Part shown: piece after piece, positions 1 through 7,603 of the stretch
Layout: each line of letters starts with the position of its first letter
How positions within the stretch are numbered: position 1 is the stretch's first letter
The notes under the pieces: model-generated
Database searches by the model: none
Seen by the model: the letters and a program-made list of their open reading frames with translations, nothing else
Told to the model about the DNA's origin: nothing
Assembly (NCBI GenBank): GCA_027452245.1
Contig: DAIDGW010000012.1
Span: forward strand, 1 to 39,414
Source of the DNA: Acidobacteriaceae bacterium
Lineage (GTDB): Bacteria; Acidobacteriota; Terriglobia; Terriglobales; Acidobacteriaceae
Length of the DNA stretch: 39,414 bases
Reading direction: 5' to 3'
Program-made: the position numbers and the translations under genes

Positions 1-184
1 TAGCTGTATCGATGTTGCCGCGCACAGCCGTGACGGGCGCGATCTCCGCCAGTTGATCGAGTATTTCGGGGGCTCCGACATCGCCGGCGTGAATGATGTA
101 ATTCGATCCGCGAAGGGCTTCGACGGCTTCTGGACGCAACAGCCCGTGAGTGTCAGAGATGACGCCAACTTCAATCGAGTTCAA
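1..184 (-). CDS. YfcE/MJ0936-type metallophosphoesterase, 3' part outside the window
   Basis: The first 61 codons of a minus-strand gene run off the left edge. The translation begins LNSIEVGVISDTHGLLRP and continues with IHAGDVGAPEIL and AVRGNID. These are the D-x-H, GD and GN metal-binding motifs of calcineurin-like phosphoesterases of the small YfcE class, which bind two divalent metals and cleave phosphodiesters or phosphomonoesters in the cytoplasm. The start is a TTG at 184-182 that overlaps the TGA stop of the upstream isocitrate-lyase-family gene by 3 nt, so the two are probably translationally coupled. An earlier in-frame start cannot be excluded, but it would lie inside the upstream gene. 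The substrate cannot be told from this fragment. Confidence 0.82.
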   Translation of the reverse strand, partial: MNSIEVGVISDTHGLLRPEAVEALRGSNYIIHAGDVGAPEILDQLAEIAPVTAVRGNIDTA

Positions 185-1017
185 CGGCGATCCATCAAAC
201 GATTGATTTCGGCATGCGAAGGAGCGCCGAGCATTTGTTCGTAGGTGCCGCTGGTCTTCAGTTCATCGGCGATGCGGCTCAGCAATCCCATGCTGGCGCG
301 CATTGGGCCTGAACCCAGGCTCACGCGTGCGACTCCCATTTTGTGCAGCTCACCAATCGACGGCGAACCCGGACCGCACAGAATGTTTACTGGGCAGCGC
401 AGATCCGCGACCAGCCGGCCTATGGTCGCGGCATCGCGCAGGCCAGGGGCAAAGACGCAATCGGCGCCAGCGTCCCGGTAGGCCTGCAAGCGGCGCAGCG
501 TGGCTTCGTAGCGAGTTTCAGGTTCACCGATCTGCAGCAGGTAGATGTCTGTGCGGGCGTTTAGGACAAGAGGAACGTTCAGTTGCTCGCAGACTTCACG
601 GATGGCGCGAATTCTCTCCACTTGAAGAGATAGGTCGAACAAGGGAGTGGCGGGATCGTCAGCGGCGTCTTCGAAGTTCAAGCCGACGGCCCCCGATTCT
701 ATGACAGCGCGTGCCGTCCAGGCGGCGGCTTCAGGAGTAGTGCCATACGCTGCCTCGACATCGGCGGTCACGGGGACCTGTACCGCTTTTGCGATGCGTG
801 TGACCGCCGCAATCATTTCTTGTTTGGGAATTTTCTGACCGTCCGGGTAGCCAAGTGCAAAGGCGACGCCGGCGCTGGTAGTGGCGATCGCGGGAAACCC
901 GGACTGCTCAATGAGACGCGCACTGACCACGTCCCAGACGTTGGCCAGCAGCAGAATCGGATTTCCGGAGTGCATCTGCCGGAACGCTTGCGCTTTCTGT
1001 ACCTGCGAGGCTTGCAT
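181..1017 (-). CDS. Isocitrate lyase/PEP mutase superfamily protein
   Basis: The 278-residue protein has the family's N-terminal pattern LLANVWDVVSARLIEQSGF, then ATTSAGVAFALGYPDG, PVTADVEAAYG and VGLNFEDA. These fit the Mg-enolate binding barrel of the PEP mutase/2-methylisocitrate lyase superfamily. The catalytic-cysteine KKCGH motif of true isocitrate and methylisocitrate lyases is not visible; the equivalent stretch reads GYPDGQK. It is therefore more likely a member of the oxaloacetate-decarboxylase or PEP-mutase-like branch than a glyoxylate-cycle enzyme. The ATG lies at 1017-1015, 16 nt after the thioesterase stop. The protein acts on a small 2-oxo or carboxy acid, but the exact substrate cannot be read from the sequence. 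Confidence 0.9.
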   Translation of the reverse strand: MQASQVQKAQAFRQMHSGNPILLLANVWDVVSARLIEQSGFPAIATTSAGVAFALGYPDGQKIPKQEMIAAVTRIAKAVQVPVTADVEAAYGTTPEAAAWTARAVIESGAVGLNFEDAADDPATPLFDLSLQVERIRAIREVCEQLNVPLVLNARTDIYLLQIGEPETRYEATLRRLQAYRDAGADCVFAPGLRDAATIGRLVADLRCPVNILCGPGSPSIGELHKMGVARVSLGSGPMRASMGLLSRIADELKTSGTYEQMLGAPSHAEINRLMDRR

Positions 1018-1033
1018 GATGTATTAGACGCAG

Positions 1034-1429
1034 TTACCGGCGTCCGTTTTTCATTTTCTCGCGGAGCTTGCCGACGCTGACCACCGCACGTCCCACCGTG
1101 CCCCTGCCGATTTCCTGTGAATCGTCGCGAGCAGTGACGCGAAGGGTATAGAAGCGTCCGTCAAACGATTCCAGAACGGCTTCGGCCAGGATGTGAGCGC
1201 CCACACCACTGGCAGCGCGGTGCTCGATATTGATCGAGGTGCCGACGGTAATCTCGTCGCCGTCGCAGTAGGGCTGCATGGCGCAGAACGCCGCCGTTTC
1301 CATGAGGCGGATCATGTCGGGAGTGGAATAGACTGGCGGCAACTGAGGATGATGTGCCGTCAGCGTGTGCTTGAACTCGACGATTTCCTCAGCGTCGCCG
1401 CGAACACCCAGGGGGATCGCTTTGGGCAT
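1034..1429 (-). CDS. FlK-like hot-dog acyl-CoA thioesterase
   Basis: A 131-residue single hot-dog domain protein resembling the fluoroacetyl-CoA thioesterase FlK family. The motif VYSTPDMIRLMETAA, the VGTSINIEH stretch and the EIGRGTVGRA segment carry Thr36, Glu44, Gly63, His70 and Arg114. If counted from a TTG 18 nt upstream (1447), these become 42, 50, 69, 76 and 120, which are the positions of the FlK catalytic residues. I chose the ATG at 1429 because it is the better codon; neither start has a good ribosome-binding site. Family members cleave diverse short acyl-CoAs, so fluoroacetyl-CoA activity should not be assumed. It sits 32 nt after the Sel1 gene and 16 nt before the lyase gene, probably co-transcribed. 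Confidence 0.88.
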   Translation of the reverse strand: MPKAIPLGVRGDAEEIVEFKHTLTAHHPQLPPVYSTPDMIRLMETAAFCAMQPYCDGDEITVGTSINIEHRAASGVGAHILAEAVLESFDGRFYTLRVTARDDSQEIGRGTVGRAVVSVGKLREKMKNGRR

Positions 1430-1461
1430 AAGATTCGATCCGAACAACAGGTTCGATCCGA

Positions 1462-2607
1462 TTATTTCGAAACCGGAACGGGTGACAGAATTCGGCTTAC
1501 ATTCGAAGCATCTGGTGGATTGGGGTCCATCATAAAGGTATAAACCTTCTTTGGATCCAATCTATGATCGAGGAATTTCCTATCGAGTTGTTTGAGCTCG
1601 TGCCTGTTCATTTCTCCTCGTATCACACTGGCCTGAGCTTTTGCCTTCATCACTCCGCGACTCGCTGCCGAATACAGTAAGTAATAAGCCTCGGGTCGAT
1701 CGACTTTACCGTCATTACTGTTTGAGTAGATGTCAGCAAGGGCAAGCATCGCACGAACGTCACCCTGGGCGCTGGCATCTTTGTAAGCTCGAACAGCTTC
1801 CTTTCGGTCAGTCTGCACCCCTAGCCCCTTATCGTACATGTATCCTATGCAATAGGAACCCTGTGGGAACTGTTGCTTGGCAGCCCGGCGGCAAAGATCT
1901 AGCGCTTGCGCGTAATCTCGTGTGATCTCTTTGCCGTCAATGAGGAGTGCCGCTAGCTTGACCTCGGCGGTTGGGCTGTGCAGGTCTACCGCTTTTCGAT
2001 ACCAGCCTACGACCTTGTTGTAGTCTTGTGGCACATCGCCCCGTTCGCAGATGGCGGCCGCTTCGAGGAGGGCTTGCTGCTGCTCAATTCTGTTCGCCAC
2101 TGCCGTACTCCGGCGCACCGCATCGTTCGCGGCGGGATTTCCCGCTTCCTGGGCCAGCAGGAACCAGGCAAATGACTTTGTGGCATCGTCCGGGACTCCG
2201 TCTCCGTTGTAATAGGCGGCCCCTAGGTTGAACATTGCGAGCGCGTTCCCTCGCTTGGCGGCTTCAAGGTACCAGCGAACTGCCTCCGCCTTATCCTTCG
2301 CTACGCCTGCTCCCAGGCGGTACATCACCCCAAGGCTATTCTCCGCTTCTGCATCTCCTTGGTTAGCCGACTTTCGGTACCACGCGACCGCTTCCTGATC
2401 GTTGCGTGGAACGCCGTTTCCAGATTCGTAAGCTCTTCCAAGTTCAAACTGTGAGGAGGCGTCGCCAGACTCGGCCTTGCTCAGTAGCCCACGAATTTCT
2501 TGCGGTGTATGAGTGGCGTTTGCGACCGGAGACTGTGCGAATCCCAGAGCACAGCCGGAGGTAATTCCTGCGGCCAGAAGAACAATACTGAGCTTTGTTC
2601 TACACAT
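1462..2607 (-). CDS. Exported Sel1-like (TPR) repeat protein
   Basis: The protein of 381 residues begins MCRTKLSIVLLAAGITSGCALGFAQ, a typical export signal, possibly a lipoprotein signal with the Cys in TSGC. The mature part holds about six to seven Sel1 repeats, recognisable by A..LG..Y..G.GV..D...A..WY..AA..G, followed by a short C-terminal tail. Such solenoids mediate protein-protein contacts in the periplasm or at the envelope; no enzymatic motif is visible. The open frame extends 55 codons further upstream, but that extension is arginine-rich and runs into the CADD gene. The ATG at 2607 has an AGAGG ribosome-binding site about 10 nt upstream, so it is the start used here. Confidence 0.87.
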   Translation of the reverse strand: MCRTKLSIVLLAAGITSGCALGFAQSPVANATHTPQEIRGLLSKAESGDASSQFELGRAYESGNGVPRNDQEAVAWYRKSANQGDAEAENSLGVMYRLGAGVAKDKAEAVRWYLEAAKRGNALAMFNLGAAYYNGDGVPDDATKSFAWFLLAQEAGNPAANDAVRRSTAVANRIEQQQALLEAAAICERGDVPQDYNKVVGWYRKAVDLHSPTAEVKLAALLIDGKEITRDYAQALDLCRRAAKQQFPQGSYCIGYMYDKGLGVQTDRKEAVRAYKDASAQGDVRAMLALADIYSNSNDGKVDRPEAYYLLYSAASRGVMKAKAQASVIRGEMNRHELKQLDRKFLDHRLDPKKVYTFMMDPNPPDASNVSRILSPVPVSK

Positions 2608-2656
2608 GACTAAAAGACCTCTGGCGTCAGGAATGAGAGGCGTCGCGAGTTCAGGT

Positions 2657-3358
2657 TTAGGCGACCATGCTGCCGCGGTTCGCTTCGATCCCATCGAGCG
2701 CCTTCCACAACATGCGGGCGGCGTTCTCTGCGGCGTCAAGCGCCTTCTCCGCCGCAGCTGGATTGGCTTCAACTCGTTTCTCGAGTTGTTTTCGCCACAC
2801 CTGCGAATGATAGACGTCGGCCTTGGCGTGCAGCGTGAAATATCCGCGAGTCTTGGGATCGGCGGAGTACATCTCCCGCAGTCCGCGATCCTTCTCTGTG
2901 GCTATCCGGGGGACCTGGGATTCGTAGGCGTAGAAGGCCGCCAGCGCTTCTTCCGGTGTTCCTTCACTGGCAACCTGGTGGAAGTGCTTCATCAGGGCAC
3001 GAATTTCAGGCACCGTCTGATGCCAGCGGAGATCGCGGCTGGAGCCCATGCCCTCGGCGAAGTCGAGCCAGAGTTCGGAATGCGGGACGCTTTCTCGCGT
3101 GGAGCGGCCCTCGACTCCCTTTTCGTCGCACATGTTGGCCAATACCGCTTGCCGAAGATCACCCTCATCCAGGCGGATGCTAAAGGCGGCAAGATATGCC
3201 GGAAAGGCTTCCACGTGGGGGTAATAGTTTTGGGCATATTCCCGAAGGTCGTCACGGTTCAACTTGCCGGCCGACCAGGCTTGATAAAAGGGATGGCAGA
3301 GAAGATCGTACTTGGCGATGCGGGCGTCCAGGTTCTGCAGGAATTCAGCGGTAGTCAT
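2657..3358 (-). CDS. CADD-family pABA synthase-like protein (folate pathway)
   Basis: The 233-residue all-helical protein belongs to the TENA/PqqC-like fold, CADD branch. The Chlamydia CADD protein makes para-aminobenzoate for folate using its own tyrosine and lysine side chains and a dinuclear metal site. Residues visible here: Tyr25 and Tyr41 (16 apart, as Tyr27/Tyr43 in CADD), Glu146 and Lys156 (10 apart, as Glu142/Lys152), and His177-Asp181-His184 (spacing 4 and 3, as His174/Asp178/His181). Glu79 and His93 are the likely remaining ligands, with a short loop insertion between them. The ATG at 3358 has GGGGGA 5 nt upstream. It is the first gene of the minus-strand run and lies behind a Fur-box-like dyad. 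The pABA role is inferred from residue conservation. Confidence 0.88.
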   Translation of the reverse strand: MTTAEFLQNLDARIAKYDLLCHPFYQAWSAGKLNRDDLREYAQNYYPHVEAFPAYLAAFSIRLDEGDLRQAVLANMCDEKGVEGRSTRESVPHSELWLDFAEGMGSSRDLRWHQTVPEIRALMKHFHQVASEGTPEEALAAFYAYESQVPRIATEKDRGLREMYSADPKTRGYFTLHAKADVYHSQVWRKQLEKRVEANPAAAEKALDAAENAARMLWKALDGIEANRGSMVA

Positions 3359-3389
3359 TCAGTCCCCCAAAATTCTGCGGCGATGAATA

Positions 3390-3418
3390 ACTATACGGTT
3401 GCACCCGCGACTGGGCAA
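3390..3418 (-). promoter_or_regulatory. Candidate promoter of the CADD-Sel1-thioesterase run
   Basis: Read on the minus strand, TTGCCC (3418-3413) is followed after 17 nt by TATAGT (3395-3390). This gives a leader of roughly 25 nt before the CADD start codon. It matches the -10 consensus well and the -35 moderately. It abuts the Fur-box-like dyad at 3418-3436, a typical repressor position. Confidence 0.5.
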
Positions 3419-3436
3419 GTGATGAGAATCACTATT
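3418..3436. promoter_or_regulatory. Fur-box-like operator
   Basis: The 19-mer AGTGATGAGAATCACTATT matches the E. coli-type Fur site GATAATGAGAATCATTATT at 15 of 19 positions, with 14 of the last 15 identical. It contains the dyad GTGAT-GAGA-ATCAC. It lies in the divergent spacer between the CADD gene and mnmG, touching the -35 of the candidate CADD promoter and upstream of a possible mnmG -10 (TAGAAT, 3450-3455). No Fur gene is in the window, so iron control is an inference. Confidence 0.5.
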
Positions 3437-3506
3437 ATCTGTAAGTTGTTAGAATAAAAGCCAAGATTGCGACACTAATCTGGGGTTCCCGGCGTAAGCA
3501 ACCGGA

Positions 3507-5459
3507 ATGCAGAATTTCACGGAACAATTCGATGTGGTTGTGGTCGGGGCCGGACACGCAGGGTGCGAGGCTGCGATGGCGGCTGCGCGCATGGGGTTGA
3601 AGACGGCCCTGTACACGCTGAATGTCGACCTGATTGCGCAAATGTCGTGTAATCCGGCAGTTGGAGGCATCGCCAAGGGCCACCTCGTGCGCGAAGTCGA
3701 TGCCCTGGGCGGCATCATGGGTGAAGTCACCGACGCCGTTGGCATCCAGTTCCGATTGCTGAATACTTCACGGGGACCGGCCGTCTGGTCTCCGCGGGCG
3801 CAATGCGACAAGCAGGCCTATCGCCTCAAAATGCGCGAAGTACTGGAATCGCAAGCGAATCTCAAGATCAAGCAGGCGGAAGTGGCGGACCTGATTGTGG
3901 AAGGCGGTCGCGTGCTGGCTATCGCCCTGCGCGACGGCCGCACCGTAGGGGCACAAGCGGTCATCATCACAACTGGAACATTCCTGAATGGATTGATTCA
4001 TTGTGGCGAGCAGCAATATCCAGCCGGCCGTTCGGGCGAGCCTCCTGCGGTTTTGCTGGGGGAGGCCTTGAAGAAACTGGGCTTGCGTGGCTGCCGTCTG
4101 AAGACGGGCACTCCGCCACGGCTGGATGGGCGCACCATCGACTGGTCAAGGTTTCCAGTACAGCCCGGAGATGACGATCCTACCCCTTTCAGCTTTCGGA
4201 CGAAGCGTGTAGCCCACCACGATTCGCAAGTCCCCTGTTACATCGCTTGGACAACGCCGGAGACTCACCAGATCATTCGGGACAATGTACACCGGTCGCC
4301 TATGTATAGCGGGCAGATTCAATCGATTGGGCCACGATATTGCCCATCGATCGAAGACAAGATCGTGAAGTTTCCCGACAAGGCAATGCACCAGCTTTTC
4401 CTCGAGCCCGAGGGATTGAACACGCACGAGATCTACGTGAACGGCATGAGCACCTCGCTGCCGGTCGAGGTGCAACTGGCGATCCTGAAATCCATTCCGG
4501 GACTGGAAAATGCGGAGATGCTGCGCCCCGGATACGCCATTGAATATGACTCGATCGATCCGACCGAGCTGGAGCGAACACTGGAAACAAAGAAGATTGC
4601 CGGACTTTTTCTTGCCGGACAGATCAACGGCACTTCGGGCTATGAAGAGGCGGCATGCCAGGGACTAATGGCAGGAATTAATGCATCGTTGCAGGTGAAG
4701 CAGCTACCGGCGCTGATCCTCGACCGGACTGAGGCCTATACCGCGATCTTGATCGACGATCTGATTTCCAAGGGCACCAATGAGCCGTACCGGATGTTCA
4801 CTTCGCGGGCCGAGTTCCGCCTGCATCTGCGGATCGACAATGCCGATCGGCGCCTCACTCCGCATGCGCGGCGTGTGGGCCTGATCTCGGATCACGCATG
4901 GGACGATTTCGTCAGCAAGCAAGAGCGGCTCGAAGCGATGAAGAAGCTGCTGGAAACAACGAGGCTCACGCCAGACATGCTGGAAGGCGTCGCGGCGGGT
5001 GTTGAGACGACGAATCTGAAGGGTGCAGCGGGACAAACCATTGCCCAGTTGCTGAAGCGGCCGGAAGTCGGGATTGAACAGATCGTGCCCCTGCTATCAC
5101 AGCTTGCACCTGAGTTCTTCCACGACATCTCAACTAACTCGGCGGTGCATCTGCCGGCGCAACTCCGCAACGAGTTGAAGTCGGTGGAAACGGAAATCAA
5201 ATATGAAGGCTATCTGCAGCAGCAGCAGAAAGCGATCGAACGCCTGAAGAAGTCGGAGCAGCGCAACATCCCGGAGTGGTTCGATTACCGCTCAGTGAGC
5301 GGGCTCTCGCGCGAAATGCAGGAAAAGCTTTCGCATGTGCAGCCGCGGACGCTAGGGCAGGCCTCGCGCATTCCGGGTGTGACTCCGGCAGCCGTTTCGC
5401 TGGTCAATGTCTATATAGAGATCCAGTCGCGGCGCCGGGAACAGGCGACGGCGATCTAA
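3507..5459 (+). CDS. mnmG: tRNA uridine-5-carboxymethylaminomethyl modification enzyme, FAD subunit
   Basis: MnmG (GidA) works with the GTPase MnmE to install the carboxymethylaminomethyl group at the wobble uridine of certain tRNAs, using FAD, NADH and methylene-tetrahydrofolate. The 650-residue length is normal for the family. The N-terminal Rossmann motif [13 protein letters not shown] (residues 11-23), [46 protein letters not shown] and the C-terminal [14 protein letters not shown] block are all present. The ATG at 3507 begins [14 protein letters not shown], as expected, and no shorter alternative fits. It is divergent from the CADD gene. Both proteins touch folate chemistry, though that link may be chance. 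It ends 18 nt before a terminator hairpin. Confidence 0.97.
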   Translation: MQNFTEQFDVVVVGAGHAGCEAAMAAARMGLKTALYTLNVDLIAQMSCNPAVGGIAKGHLVREVDALGGIMGEVTDAVGIQFRLLNTSRGPAVWSPRAQCDKQAYRLKMREVLESQANLKIKQAEVADLIVEGGRVLAIALRDGRTVGAQAVIITTGTFLNGLIHCGEQQYPAGRSGEPPAVLLGEALKKLGLRGCRLKTGTPPRLDGRTIDWSRFPVQPGDDDPTPFSFRTKRVAHHDSQVPCYIAWTTPETHQIIRDNVHRSPMYSGQIQSIGPRYCPSIEDKIVKFPDKAMHQLFLEPEGLNTHEIYVNGMSTSLPVEVQLAILKSIPGLENAEMLRPGYAIEYDSIDPTELERTLETKKIAGLFLAGQINGTSGYEEAACQGLMAGINASLQVKQLPALILDRTEAYTAILIDDLISKGTNEPYRMFTSRAEFRLHLRIDNADRRLTPHARRVGLISDHAWDDFVSKQERLEAMKKLLETTRLTPDMLEGVAAGVETTNLKGAAGQTIAQLLKRPEVGIEQIVPLLSQLAPEFFHDISTNSAVHLPAQLRNELKSVETEIKYEGYLQQQQKAIERLKKSEQRNIPEWFDYRSVSGLSREMQEKLSHVQPRTLGQASRIPGVTPAAVSLVNVYIEIQSRRREQATAI

Positions 5460-5476
5460 ACTCGCCTCATCGTGAA

Positions 5477-5506
5477 TAAAAAAAGCCGCCGAGATTCTCG
5501 GCGGCT
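5477..5506 (-). terminator. Intrinsic terminator between convergent genes
   Basis: A perfect 10-bp stem AGCCGCCGAG (5484-5493) / CTCGGCGGCT (5497-5506) has a 3-nt loop. On the minus strand it is followed by a run of seven T (5483-5477), so it mainly ends the exported-protein gene. The stem may also stop mnmG read-through, but no T-run follows on the plus side. Confidence 0.85.
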
Positions 5507-5525
5507 TAAGGATTCCAGGAGGTAA

Positions 5526-6491
5526 CTACATCCCCGGAGTTTCGGTTGGAACCGGTCCTCCGTGCAGAGTCATGCGAACACCCCGGCGTGCGTTGGCGCG
5601 CATGGTGGAATCCCAGTCGACGTCACTGGAGTTCAGGACGCCGCCGCCGCCTGTGGCCAGAGTGTAGATGATGCGTCCGTTGCTGTATGCGTAATTGCCC
5701 AGAACAATGACGGCTCCGGTTTTCAGGACAACAACCGGACATCCTGGGGAGGCGTTCATTGCGCTGGAGGCGAGTTGGACCGAGGCGGGATTGCGGGTGA
5801 TCACGCTGGCATAGGTTGCTTGCGGAACAGATGACAGCTGTGGCCCCGGGCTAACCGCGTTCTGATATGGAGAATCACTGGCCGGCTGATGCAACTGCCC
5901 AGATTCCCTTTTGAAGAAGTGCCATCCTGGACCATAGGTTTGCGCAACCTGGGGAATTTCCACATCATCCATCAGACGAAGGCTGAGCGTCGCCTCGTTG
6001 GAAAGCTTGGGACGTGGTCCGCGGGCTGGAAGCATTAGCACCTTCCAGGGCCAAAGCGGAGGCAGCATCCATTCCACGACATCCCGCCGGGGGTGTCCAT
6101 GTCCCACTATCTTTCCATCTTTGCTGACACGATAGCCGTTGGTGCCGATCACCTTGGCGTCGAGCGGCAGGTCCCCGGTCGGCAAACCGATGCGGTCGAA
6201 CTGCAGCTTGAGATATCCCTTGCCGACAAAATGGCCGGGATCCTTAGCTTTTTCCAGATGGCCGACGAGGTAGCTTCCCCGCGGGAATGCCTGTTGGCCG
6301 AATTCGGTGACACCGCGCAAATGACATAGCACCGGATCCCCGACAGCTACAGTATTGGTCGAGAAGTTTGGTTCATTGATCGTGCACTGCAAAATCGTAC
6401 CGGCGGGCAGGACAGAATCCCGTGCGCTGGCACTCAGGCACAACGACAACATAGTGACACCTAGGGTTGTAAACAGCAGACTGCACTTCAT
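5526..6491 (-). CDS. Exported protein with VirB10/TrbI-like core, function unknown
   Basis: The 321-residue protein starts MKCSLLFTTLGVTMLSLCLSASARD, a clear Sec signal peptide. The next part, LPAGTILQCTINEP, then FPRGSYLVGHLEKAKD, GYLKLQFDRIGLP and GDLPLDAKV, reads like the beta-barrel core seen in TrbI/VirB10-type proteins. There are no other secretion genes nearby, so a type IV secretion role is not suggested. The remainder is low-complexity and then a hydrophobic segment VVVLKTGAVIVLGNYAYSNG. A GTG 18 nt upstream (6509) would give a longer form, but the ATG at 6491 has GAGG 6 nt before it. It is divergent from the superoxide dismutase gene. Confidence 0.75.
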   Translation of the reverse strand: MKCSLLFTTLGVTMLSLCLSASARDSVLPAGTILQCTINEPNFSTNTVAVGDPVLCHLRGVTEFGQQAFPRGSYLVGHLEKAKDPGHFVGKGYLKLQFDRIGLPTGDLPLDAKVIGTNGYRVSKDGKIVGHGHPRRDVVEWMLPPLWPWKVLMLPARGPRPKLSNEATLSLRLMDDVEIPQVAQTYGPGWHFFKRESGQLHQPASDSPYQNAVSPGPQLSSVPQATYASVITRNPASVQLASSAMNASPGCPVVVLKTGAVIVLGNYAYSNGRIIYTLATGGGGVLNSSDVDWDSTMRANARRGVRMTLHGGPVPTETPGM

Positions 6492-6635
6492 ACAGCACCT
6501 CGATCGCACGCCCGTTCTTTGGACGACTATGGCGCGCTATGGTTGGGCGCATCTAATCACAGGTTTGTACCCCGGTCAATCCGGGTATTGCAGGATTGGC
6601 GAACTGTACATCAGGCCGATCGGCGCTCGAAATGC

Positions 6636-6665
6636 TGTCGATTGAATGCCTTGCGGCGATATAAT
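6636..6665 (+). promoter_or_regulatory. Candidate promoter of the superoxide dismutase gene
   Basis: A perfect TATAAT (6660-6665) is preceded after 18 nt by TGTCGA (6636-6641). The predicted transcript starts about 58 nt upstream of the ATG at 6731. Further upstream, near 6567-6586, lies a CCCGG-TCAAT-CCGGG hairpin of unknown role in the divergent spacer. Confidence 0.5.
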
Positions 6666-6730
6666 GAGGGCCACCGAGACTTGCATCGAAACCCAACTTC
6701 CTGTCATCAGAAAGGCTTTGGAGGAAAATC

Positions 6731-7378
6731 ATGGCACATGAACTACCACCGCTGCCGTATGACTATGCGGCGCTGGAACCGACCATCGATAAGCAGACCA
6801 TGACTCTGCATCACGACATGCACCATGGCGCGTATGTGAAAAATCTGAACGCCGCCCTGGAAAAGCATTCCGAGCTGTTTAAGAAGACCGCCGAAGAATT
6901 GCTTCGCGACTTGAATGCCGTTCCCGAGGACATCCGTACGACAGTTCGCAACAACGGCGGCGGACACGTCAATCACACAATGTTCTGGAAGATCATGAAG
7001 CCGAAAGGCGGCGGCGAGCCGAACGGTCCAATCGCCGAGGTCATCAATAAGAAATTCGGCAATTTCAACGATTTCAAGGCAAAGTTCAACGACGCCGGAG
7101 CGAAACAGTTCGGCTCGGGATGGGTCTGGCTAGCTGGCAAGAGCGGAGAAGTGCAGATCATCACGACCGCAAACCAGGACAATCCGATTTCGCAAGGCAT
7201 GTTCCCGATCTTCGGTAACGATGTCTGGGAGCACGCGTACTACCTGAAGTACAACAATCGGCGCCCGGAATATCTGGCGGCATGGTGGAACGTGGTCAAC
7301 TGGGACGAGATCAATCACCGCTACGAAGCCTTCAAATCCGGCAAGTCCGTGCACGAACTCGAGATGGCTCACCGCTAA
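6731..7378 (+). CDS. sodA: Superoxide dismutase, predicted Mn type
   Basis: This is a cytoplasmic enzyme that converts superoxide to oxygen and hydrogen peroxide. The 215-residue protein has the metal ligands His27 ([11 protein letters not shown]), His81 (NHTMFW), Asp163 and His167 (DVWEHAYYL), and active-site Tyr35. The glycine-rich [11 protein letters not shown] segment and Gln148 in ANQDNP are typical of Mn enzymes; Fe enzymes carry the key Gln in the earlier segment. A cambialistic enzyme remains possible. There is no signal peptide. The ATG has a GGAGG site about 8 nt upstream, a TATAAT promoter lies 66 nt upstream, and a strong terminator follows, so it is a single-gene unit. Confidence 0.96.
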   Translation: MAHELPPLPYDYAALEPTIDKQTMTLHHDMHHGAYVKNLNAALEKHSELFKKTAEELLRDLNAVPEDIRTTVRNNGGGHVNHTMFWKIMKPKGGGEPNGPIAEVINKKFGNFNDFKAKFNDAGAKQFGSGWVWLAGKSGEVQIITTANQDNPISQGMFPIFGNDVWEHAYYLKYNNRRPEYLAAWWNVVNWDEINHRYEAFKSGKSVHELEMAHR

Positions 7379-7414
7379 GAACCGCGCATCTTTATAGAAT
7401 CAGGCAAGTTATGG

Positions 7415-7438
7415 AACCCGGCGAAAGCCGGGTTTTTT
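7415..7438 (+). terminator. Intrinsic terminator of the superoxide dismutase gene
   Basis: The stem AACCCGGC (7415-7422) / GCCGGGTT (7427-7434) closes a GAAA tetraloop and is followed by further T residues to 7438. It sits 37 nt after the stop codon. Confidence 0.9.
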
Positions 7439-7603
7439 CGTTCCCAAAGATTAAAGTCGACATCTATGTAAGTAGGAGGAGCTTTCCCGCTGCTGGAGCG
7501 GATGAACATTCTTCGCCAACTGGAGTTGTCCGCACGTAACTAGCGGCACAGGATCGCTAAAGCTACTATCGAGCTTCACCTTGGGTCTTTTCGGGAGGAA
7601 GCT

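Noticed and set aside
1431-1465. GGTTCGATCC-like words suggesting a tRNA T-arm
   Set aside because: No acceptor, D or anticodon stem can be formed around them; they are a short direct repeat near the thioesterase start.
2513-3457. A 314-codon plus-strand open frame opposite the CADD and Sel1 genes
   Set aside because: The translation has no recognisable domain and covers two well-supported minus-strand genes.
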